A DNA stretch of 64,000 bases from Sabellastarte sp. h YS-2021 (lineage: Eukaryota > Annelida > Polychaeta > Sabellida > Sabellidae), in the NCBI GenBank assembly GCA_964017235.1, contig OZ024936.1:91486537-91550536 (forward strand), in the 5' to 3' direction. This document shows, piece by piece, positions 57,017-64,000 of the stretch. Every line of letters starts with the position of its first letter. Positions within the stretch are counted from its first letter, which is position 1. The notes under the pieces were generated by a model, which was not told the origin of the DNA, searched no databases, and saw only the letters and a list, made by a program, of their open reading frames with translations. The translations under genes and the position numbers were made by a program.

Positions 57017-58428
57017 CGTTCTTCTGTTGGTCTGACCTTGCCCTCTTTCAGGTCGAACTGGTAACCTACAAAGTTGAAGACCTGTTTGGGTGCCAGTTCT
57101 GACTTTTCCTTATTCACCAGCCACCCTAGTTCCTGACAAAGTGTGACCAGGGTTTGAGTATGCTGGAGACAGGTGTGGAGGGTAGAGGCCCTCACCAGCC
57201 AGTCGTCTAGGTACTGGTGGATTCTTATACCCTGTCGTAAGGCCATGAGCTTGACCTCTTTGGCCACCACTGTGAACTCCATGGGTGCTGTGGAAAGACC
57301 AAAGGGCAGGGCCTTGAACTGGTAGGAGTGGCCCTGAATGTGAAAACGCATGTACTTCCTTGACTGACTGTGAATTGGTATGTGGAAGTAAGCGTCTTTG
57401 AAATCTATGGATGTGACCCACTCCCCTGCCTGTAGGGAGGTTCTTATTGTCTCTGGGGTCTCCATCTTGAACGACTCTGTGTTTAAAAAGGTGTTCAAAG
57501 TGCTCAAGTCCAAGATAGGTCTCCACCGGTTGTTGGGTTTGGGAACCAAAAATAGCCGGTTGTAAAACCCTAGGGAGGTCTGATTTGTTACCGGTTCTAC
57601 TGCATTCTTGTTTGTTAGCTGAGTCAGTGCCTCCAAAAGGAGGGACTGTCTTTGGGGGTTTACATATTTGCTGATGACCATTGGTGACCTGGTTAGGTTG
57701 GGTCTGAACCGGAAGGGAAGGGTGTAGCCCTCTCTCAGTATTCTGATAACTTTTGGACTCGCACCCAGAGTTTCCCACTTCTCCCAAAACTGCTGAAGTC
57801 TTGCCCCTACAGGAAGATTTGTGACAACAGTTTGGACATTTGTGACAATTTTTACAAAACTCAAGTGATCTACACAGGAAACATCTTTCACATGGTTTAT
57901 TTCTCTGATAGATTGACAATAAACGGGATTTACACCTTTCTTTTGCGGTGACCCGCTGGCAAAAGGAACACTTGCAACAAAAGAGTTTACATGTGGAAAC
58001 ACAGTCTCGCTCTTGTTTGTCACTGGTGGTGGTGGGTTCAAGCCCTCCATCTTGTCGGATACATTTACAGAGTTCACCAATCCGACCACATTTGCAAAAC
58101 AGTGATTGTCATTTATGCTTTTTAAATCCCCTGGCCGGCTTCTGGCTGAAGTTTGAGGCTTTACCACCCCCTTTCTGAGCAGTTTGCCGGTCTCTAATCT
58201 GCTTCCATGCCGGAGTAGTGGGCTTCCGGTCCGGCTGGTGAGGGGTTCGATTGGAGGAGACGTATGGATGAAAACGTCCAGGTTTCCTTGGTGTGGTACC
58301 AGCAGAACGCCTCTCTTCACTACGTAAGATTTCCTCTTCAGCTTTGACCAGTAAGCTGTCCGGGAAGAGTGATAGTTGGTGAACTGGAGACGTACGTAAG
58401 GCAGACAAGGTGTCCGGTTTAATCCCAC
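55780..58428 (-). CDS. DIRS copy 2: reverse transcriptase / RNase H / methyltransferase region
   Basis: Reverse transcriptase part: WRPILDLSTLN, SIDFKDAYFHIPIHSQ, FKALPFGLSTAPMEFT, and the catalytic YLDDWLVRA. RNase H part: FTDASNEGWGAHL (D), LELKAVFLAL (E), IATDNTTVVAYI (D), ADKLSRLG. Then a region with DLFATRFNNKLP and DALSLSWEYLDPYAFPP, the methyltransferase-like domain often found in DIRS elements. RT copies the RNA; RNase H removes the template. Its 5' end overlaps the gag-like ORF in a different frame. Confidence 0.88.
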
Positions 58429-59680
58429 CCCTTATGAACTCTAAATAACTGTCCCGACGGGCCAGGGTGAGATTAGCCATGCTGATAAAGACTCCCTCTG
58501 ATAAATCCTGCATGGTACGCTGCATAGCCTGTGAAATTGACCGGTTAAACGTAACCAGATATTCCAGTTCTTCAACAGCTTGTTGTTGTTTCTCAGCACT
58601 TTTGCCCTTTGAGGAATCGAACCTGAGGGACTTTAACTGGGTGACCATGGAGTCCTGTACTTTGGTGAGGCATCTAGAAAGGCCAGCAGCGTGATTACAC
58701 ATCACTGATTGTTCTCTGAAGGACCTCTCCCACCTTCTAAGGGTGTCCTGGCTGAAGGTCCTGGAAGCTGGAGCAGAAGGTAAACTGCGCCTTGCAACTC
58801 TAGAAAACATACTGTTAAGCTTTGCCGGTTCCGGAGACCAGTCACCAACAGCCTGGGTAGACGCATCCTTCTTAACAGCTTGCATGTTGTACCACTTTGA
58901 AGTACGGGGTGTCTTGACAAATTGGTCACGCAGCAGACCACTGGTTTCTGTATTCCTGGAAGGATAACCTTCAGCAATAGTTATATTTAGTTTCTCCAGC
59001 TTTTTACAAAGCCATTCATCCACCGGCAATTTTACTGACACTTTACCGGTAGTCTTCACTCTAGAACCAGCAAAGGGATTGTCATCCATAGATGCAGCTG
59101 AGGTGTCATAATCCGGGATTTGATGCCAGCCCATGAAACTCCTCACCCCTCTCAAGGTTTCCCGGTAATTGGCATCTTCAGATAGATCCTGGTCAGTGTT
59201 AGTTTCCGGTACATCACCCTGGTAGTGAACACTAGCCGGTGAAGCCGGTTCCGCATCCACCTCAGCCTCACTGTCAGATTCCCTAGCAACCTCAGAATTC
59301 TGGCCAATGGGAGGCGACTGGTTAGACAGCGTAGTTTCATAACCGGAAGGCAGAACCTCAGGACCCGCACCGGGAGCCTGTGGAGGCTGGGTGGCAGTCC
59401 CTGCACCGGGAACCAGTAAAGGTTGGGTGGCAACAGTCTCAGAGGTACCGGGGCCCTGAACAGGGTGGGTAGCACTCTCATTCCCTTCCTTCACAGCTTG
59501 TGTACCGGGAACCCCCAGCGGAGGTTGGGTAGCCGTCAACTGCGTAGCAACGTCACTAGTGCCCTCAGAAAACCTAACACTTGTAGAAGCACCCGGATCA
59601 AAGAAGGGGTGTTCTCTGGGCACCACAGAAGCAGAATTCACCGGTCTCACAGGGACAGCAAATGACTGCTTAATCAGCAT
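58109..59680 (-). CDS. DIRS copy 2: gag-like ORF
   Basis: 523 codons. The first ~170 residues are low-complexity and rich in Pro, Gly, Thr and Gln (GAGTATQPPQAPGAG). A helical middle follows (MTQLKSLRFDSSKGKSAEKQ-like region and LEYLVTFNRSISQAM), then a basic C-terminus (RKPGRFHPYVSSNR, KPARGFKKHK). No zinc knuckle is visible. Its position upstream of RT makes it the expected nucleocapsid-like ORF of a DIRS element; function is inferred from position. Confidence 0.7.
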   Translation of the reverse strand: MLIKQSFAVPVRPVNSASVVPREHPFFDPGASTSVRFSEGTSDVATQLTATQPPLGVPGTQAVKEGNESATHPVQGPGTSETVATQPLLVPGAGTATQPPQAPGAGPEVLPSGYETTLSNQSPPIGQNSEVARESDSEAEVDAEPASPASVHYQGDVPETNTDQDLSEDANYRETLRGVRSFMGWHQIPDYDTSAASMDDNPFAGSRVKTTGKVSVKLPVDEWLCKKLEKLNITIAEGYPSRNTETSGLLRDQFVKTPRTSKWYNMQAVKKDASTQAVGDWSPEPAKLNSMFSRVARRSLPSAPASRTFSQDTLRRWERSFREQSVMCNHAAGLSRCLTKVQDSMVTQLKSLRFDSSKGKSAEKQQQAVEELEYLVTFNRSISQAMQRTMQDLSEGVFISMANLTLARRDSYLEFIRGGIKPDTLSALRTSPVHQLSLFPDSLLVKAEEEILRSEERRSAGTTPRKPGRFHPYVSSNRTPHQPDRKPTTPAWKQIRDRQTAQKGGGKASNFSQKPARGFKKHK

Positions 59681-60095
59681 TGCTTCCAGACGGGAAAATC
59701 TCTCACTCCACTTGTCATCAAGGGACTTGAGGTCGTCTGAAGTGGGCTTACTGCTGTGCTTCCGTTTACTAGACCATCAGAACGCTTCTTCTTCTGCTTG
59801 GGTGTAGAATCAACTGCGTCCCTGAATTGACCGGACCCAGCAGTGAAACCTCAGACGGATCAACAAGCTTGGGAGACGTACTTGTCAATTCTTCAGATTT
59901 CTTCTGGCTAGAGCGTTCTTTCCGTTCCTTGTTGTCGAAAAGGGTGCCCGCAAGAACCTCGTTTCTGTCCAGGAGACGACATAATGATCAGGAACGTTGT
60001 AGAATTACTCCGTACTAATAAAAAACAAGAAACTTGGAAGAGTTCGTTGTAAAACTTCAAAAACATATCTCTGAAGAAAATCTTCTGCACACTCT

Positions 60096-60296
60096 TTCGC
60101 GCCAAACGAAAAAGATGCTATGACGTCAAGAGGTAAACAGGAAATGAAGTACGATGCACCACCTGGCGAATGCACACTCTGTGACCGGTCCTGCCGGTAG
60201 TATATACAGGACGTCTTTTTCTGGCGTTTGGCGGGACCGGTCGCGCCGACCGGTAAAGCAATTGTCCATTGGATAGGATGTATTAACGCAATAAAA
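60096..60296. repeat. DIRS copy 2, 5' inverted terminal repeat
   Basis: Reverse complement of the 3' repeat over about 160 bp, with a TGACGTCA near 60120. As the 5' terminus it should contain the promoter. Confidence 0.9.
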
Positions 60297-60299
60297 TAG

Positions 60300-60976
60300 T
60301 ATGTTTTGATAATTTTATGAATTATCATGTGCATGTTTTCAAAGAACCTACATTATCGCCTATGGCTTATGTTAACGGTCCTGATATTAAAATATTGATC
60401 AATCAATCACCCTAAATTTTCAATTGATATTGATCCCCAACATGGCACCAGATCTTTCTACACTACGTAGTGTATTGATGTGTTACTTACCATATATCTG
60501 TTACAGTGTTTAAAAGTTTATCTGAATTATTATTTTTAATGTACTTTGACTTCTCAGCTTTTGGCTTTAAGAAATGTCTGGAAGTATATATACCAGTCAA
60601 TTTTTGTTTATACTTAATAACATGAGTTTGTTATGACACGATTTGTTAACACAAACCAGAAACACTTATTTCCAACAGATTTGTTACATCAACCGTATTT
60701 TACTTCCAGTTGGCATACATTGAACTATGGATTCTGGTCATTCTTTTTGAAATACCCTGCCAATTTTCCTTGTAAAATTTGTTGTGGCGGCCTGTACAAA
60801 AATGTTGCAAATATTTCTTACCATAGCCAATGGGTGTTTCTCACAGTGGTAATTATAAGTGGTTTGGTGATTAGATGTAGGATCCATTAATAGTAGGAGA
60901 CTGTGCATTATCATGGTTATTCAGTGACAATTTCAAATGAACAATTATTCAACAAAAGTTTTAATTTTTTTTATAC
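60300..60976. other. No feature recognised
   Basis: AT-rich sequence downstream of the DIRS copy. Nothing supported. Confidence 0.4.
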
Positions 60977-61352
60977 CCCTTTCACACTACAGGCGGTATC
61001 ACCAGCGGTTATAGGCGTTTGGTGAAATGTCGATGTCCTTGGATCACCGTCGAACATCTGTTTGCAAACTTCGACTCGTTGCGAGTCAGTGGCAAACTGT
61101 CCATAACCTTGCGCGCCCAACAGAAAGTTTTAAAATGTTTTAAATTTCCACCTCTGAATTTGGTACCGTGAGTACGCGCAGACGATTCCAAGCATGCACA
61201 GATGAATATAAGGTAGTGACTCGGTCATTTTTCGGTGTAAAATAGTGACATAAGGCCACATACAAATCTTGAATGGTAGTTGAAGGACAGGTGCGTTTCG
61301 CCAAATGGCTAAAACCGCAAATTACACTGCATGTAGTGTGAATAACTCGGGA
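60977..61352. mobile_element. MITE with CCCTTTCACACTACAGGCGG terminus
   Basis: Left CCCCTTTCACACTACAGGCG; the right end, read inverted, is TTATTCACACTACATGCAGT. About 375 bp. Related to the MITE at 8087-9036; its ggttataggcgtttgg is the site occupied by the nested hAT MITE in that copy. Confidence 0.65.
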
Positions 61353-61417
61353 CGAAAAGGGACAACATGAGAGGCGGTTCCACTTCTGAGAACACAGATG
61401 CAAAATTGCAAATTTAA

Positions 61418-64000
61418 CTAGACCTATCGCATCGGAGAACCGATGCAAATTGTATCCACCAGAAGAAAACTCACCAAAGCCATTCTAACATTGCTTAACC
61501 TTGAAGGAGAAGCCCAAGGTGAAATCTGACCATATCAAAAGATTCTTAGCCCATGATTTCCTATAGGTTGGTGTGACACTGCAAACCTCTAGGAATACGA
61601 ATAAGCAAGATATAAACACTAATTTTGGCAATCCTCATTTGACCTTGAAAGAGGGGCCAAAGGTCAAATCCGATCACACCAAAAGATTACCAGCCCATGA
61701 TTTCCTAGATTTTGGTTTACCATTCCAAAGCTCTAGGACCAATAATAAGCGAGTTATAAGCACTTTTAAGTTTGGCTATCCTCGTTTGACCTTGATGGAG
61801 GGTCCAAGGTCAAATCCGACCACAGCAATAGATTCCCAGCACATGATTTTGTGTACTATCCTCATTTGACCTTGAAGGAGGGATCCAAGGTCAAATCCGA
61901 CCACAGCAATAGATTCCCAGCCCACGATTTCCTATATGTTGGTTTACCATCCCAAACCTCTAGGACCAATAATAAGTGAGTTATAAGCACTTTTAAGTTG
62001 GGCTATCCTCATTTGACCTTGAAGGAGGGGTCCAAGGTCAAATCCCACCACACCAAAAGATTCCCAGGCCATGGTTTCCTATAGGTTGGTTTACCATCCT
62101 AAACCTCTAGGACCAATAATAAGTGCGCTATAAGCACATTTAAGTTTGGCTGTGCTCGTTTGACCTTGAAGGAGGGGTCCAAGGTCAAATCCGACCACAC
62201 CAAAAGACTCACGGCCCATGATTTCCTATAGGTTGGTTTACCATCTCAAACCTCTAGGACCAATAATAAGCGAGTTATAAGCACTTTTAAGTTTGGCTAT
62301 CCTCATTTAACCTTGAAGGAGGAGTCCAACGCCAAATCCGACCACACCAAAAGACTCCCAGCCCATGATTTCCTGTAGGTTGGTTTACCATCCTAAACCT
62401 CTACGACCAATAATAAGCGAGTTATAAGCACTTTTAAGTTTGGCTATCCTCATTTGACCTTGAAGGAGGGGTCCAAGGTCAAATCCCACCACACCAAAAG
62501 ATTCCCAGGCCATGGTTTCCTATAGGTTGGTTTACCATCCTAAACCTCTAGGACCAATAATAAGCGAGTTATAAGCACTTTTAAGTTTGGCTATCCCAGT
62601 TTGACCTTGAAGGAGGGGTCCAAGGTCAAATCCGACCACACCAAAAGATTTCCAGCCCATGATTTCCTATAGGTTGGTTTACCATCCCAAACCTCTAGGA
62701 CCAATAATAAGCGAGTTATAAGCACTTTTAAGTTTGGCTATCCCCGTTTGACCTTGAAGGAGGGGTCCAAGGTCAAATCCGACCACACCAAAAGATTCCC
62801 AGCCCATGATTTCCTATATGTTGGTTTACCATCCCAAACCTCTAGGATCGATAATAAGCGAGTTATAAGCACTTTTAAGTTTGGCTATGCTCGTTTGACC
62901 TTGAAGGAGGGGTCCAAGGTCAAATCCGACCACACCAAAAGATTCCCAGCCCATGATTTCCTATACGTTGGTTTACCATCCCAAACCTCTACGACCAATA
63001 ATAAGCGAGCTATAAGCACTTTTAAGTTTGGCTATGCTCGTTTGACCTTGAAGGAGGGGTCCAAGGTCAAATCCGACCACACCAAAAGATTCCCAGCCCA
63101 TGATTTCCAATAGGTTGTTTACCATCCCAAACCTCTAGGACCAATAATAAGCGAGTTATAAGCACTTTTAAGTTTGGCTATCCTCGTTTGACCTTGAAGG
63201 AGGGGTCCAAGGTCAAATCCGACCACACCAAAAGATTCCCAGGCCATGATTTCCTATAGGTTGGTTTACCATCCCAAACCTCTAGGACCAATAATAAGCG
63301 AGTTATAAGCACATTAAGTTTGGCTATGCTCGTTTGACCTTGAAGGAGGGGTCCAAGGTCAAATCTGACCACACCAAAAGATTCCCAGCCCATGATTTCC
63401 TATAGGTTGGTTTACCATCCCAAACCTCTAGGACCAATAATAAGCGAGTTATAAGCACTTTTAAGTATGGCTATCCTCATTTGACCTTGAAGGAGGTGTC
63501 CAAGGTCAAATCTGACCACACCAAAAGATTCCCAGCCCATGATTTCCTATAGGTTGGTTTACCATCCCAAACCTCTAGGACCAATAATAAGCGAGTTATA
63601 ACCACTTTTAAGTTTGGCTATCCTCGTTTGACCTTGAAGGAGGGGTCCAAGGTCAAATCTGACCACACCAAAAGATTCCCAGCCCATGATTTCCTATAGG
63701 TTGGTTTACCATCCCAAACCTCTAGGACCAATAATAAGGGAGATATAAGCACTTTTCATGACTGCAAAGAAACGCCTGTGGCGGCCATCTTGTTATTCAA
63801 AATGAGGCCAAAAATATTCCCAGTCAAGATTTTATAATGAGGAACATATCCTGCGAATTTGAGATCTCTACCTATAATACCCTTTGCTCTAAAGGGCCAC
63901 CAAAAGTCCTTGTTTAAAGTCGAAAAACGCCCGTGGCGGCCATCTTATTTTTCAAAATGAGGCCAAAAATATTCCCAGGCAAGATTTTATGGCTATGAAT
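61418..64000 (+). mobile_element. Helentron-like element, 147-bp family, long copy (E3), runs off the window
   Basis: Starts CTAGACCTATC after AA. A perfect hairpin GCATCGG, AGAA, CCGATGC (61429-61446) follows, then subterminal GTATCCACCAGA. About 15 core units of 146-147 bp fill 61490-63740, followed by the family's unique 3' segment, where ggcggccatctt occurs twice (63781, 63936). The terminal hairpin is beyond the window. Because 147 is divisible by three, single frames stay open across units; these ORFs are not taken as genes. Confidence 0.87.
61490..63740 (+). repeat. 147-bp tandem repeat array, ~15 units
   Basis: gaccttgaaggaggggtcca recurs at 62456, 62603, 62750, 62897, 63044, 63190, 63336, 63483 and 63630, plus more divergent units before. 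Each unit has the inverted pair TTTGACCTTG and CAAGGTCAAA with about 11 bases between. The same unit forms the cores at 5450-6110 and 43360-44640. Confidence 0.95.

Larger units (their letters stand above)
54092..60296 (-). mobile_element. DIRS-type retrotransposon, copy 2 (close to whole)
   Basis: A tyrosine-recombinase retrotransposon of about 6.2 kb, coding on the minus strand. Inverted terminal repeats at 54092-54310 and 60096-60296 are nearly identical; the internal complementary region is at 54366-54462. Parts in minus order: gag-like ORF (59680-58109), reverse transcriptase (58428-56896), RNase H plus DIRS methyltransferase-like domain (56889-55780), tyrosine recombinase (ORF 57016-54866, overlapping the RNase H region in another frame, as known for DIRS). 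All domains are recognisable, with only one or two interruptions. Nearly identical ends and long frames indicate a young insertion. No target duplication, as expected for the family. Confidence 0.93.

Noticed and set aside
55995-59665. Plus-strand ORFs within the DIRS copy
   Set aside because: Shadows of the minus-strand coding regions; no domain or motif in these frames.
61573-63393. ORFs with a repeated KEGSKVKSDHTKRFPAHDF peptide
   Set aside because: 147 bp is a multiple of three, so the frame stays open across units. The same peptide appears in every array of the family.

Overview
The window is animal nuclear DNA: AT-rich, almost gene-free, with spliced GT/AG exons and a dense layer of nested transposable elements. 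The mixture (hairpin-ended elements with tandem-repeat cores, DIRS retrotransposons, many small hAT-type MITEs, tRNA- and 5S-headed SINEs) fits a marine invertebrate. A mollusc or another lophotrochozoan is the best guess, but this is inference: no species-diagnostic gene is present.

The only host gene I can prove is part of cyclase-associated protein (CAP), an actin-monomer recycling factor. Five consecutive minus-strand exons (41636 down to 34048) encode most of its N-terminal helical domain, joined by correct splice sites and phases. The first exon(s), the proline-rich/WH2 linker and the C-terminal domain were not recognised. The introns hold SINEs, a LINE tail and MITEs.

The rest is repeat. 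(1) At least ten copies from five or more families share one plan. Each starts at or near CTAGA, then has a small hairpin and a 10-12 bp subterminal motif, and usually a tandem-repeat core. Each ends in a hairpin whose last arm is the reverse complement of the subterminal motif, inserted at AA. They lie at 5.4-6.4, 20.6-21.9, 29.0-29.3, 30.7-31.6, 31.6-32.8, 43.4-45.0, 47.1-47.7, 48.2-53.9 (with a nested one at 51.2-53.3) and 61.4 kb to the window end. They cover roughly a quarter of the window and look like non-autonomous Helentron/Helitron2 derivatives. (2) Two DIRS-type tyrosine-recombinase retrotransposons, both coding on the minus strand, lie at 22.2-28.4 kb (decayed interior) and 54.1-60.3 kb (close to whole). 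Both have the textbook inverted terminal repeats and internal complementary region. (3) Many 0.3-0.6 kb hAT-like MITEs lie throughout, six with clear 8-bp (one 7-bp) target duplications. (4) A LINE 3' end sits 0.3 kb from a tRNA-headed SINE with a matching tail, and there are two 5S-rRNA-headed repeats.

Layout: 0-5 kb mostly unique; 5-9 kb nested hairpin element, hAT MITEs and a larger MITE; 9-18 kb mostly unique with scattered MITEs; 18-22 kb an old repeat with hAT insertions plus a hairpin element; 22-29 kb DIRS copy inside a hAT element; 29-34 kb hairpin elements, LINE and SINE; 34-42 kb CAP gene; 43-54 kb hairpin elements and a large minisatellite; 54-60 kb DIRS copy; 61-64 kb hairpin element running off the end. 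Insertion order can be read at several loci because the target duplications or undamaged related copies are also in the window.
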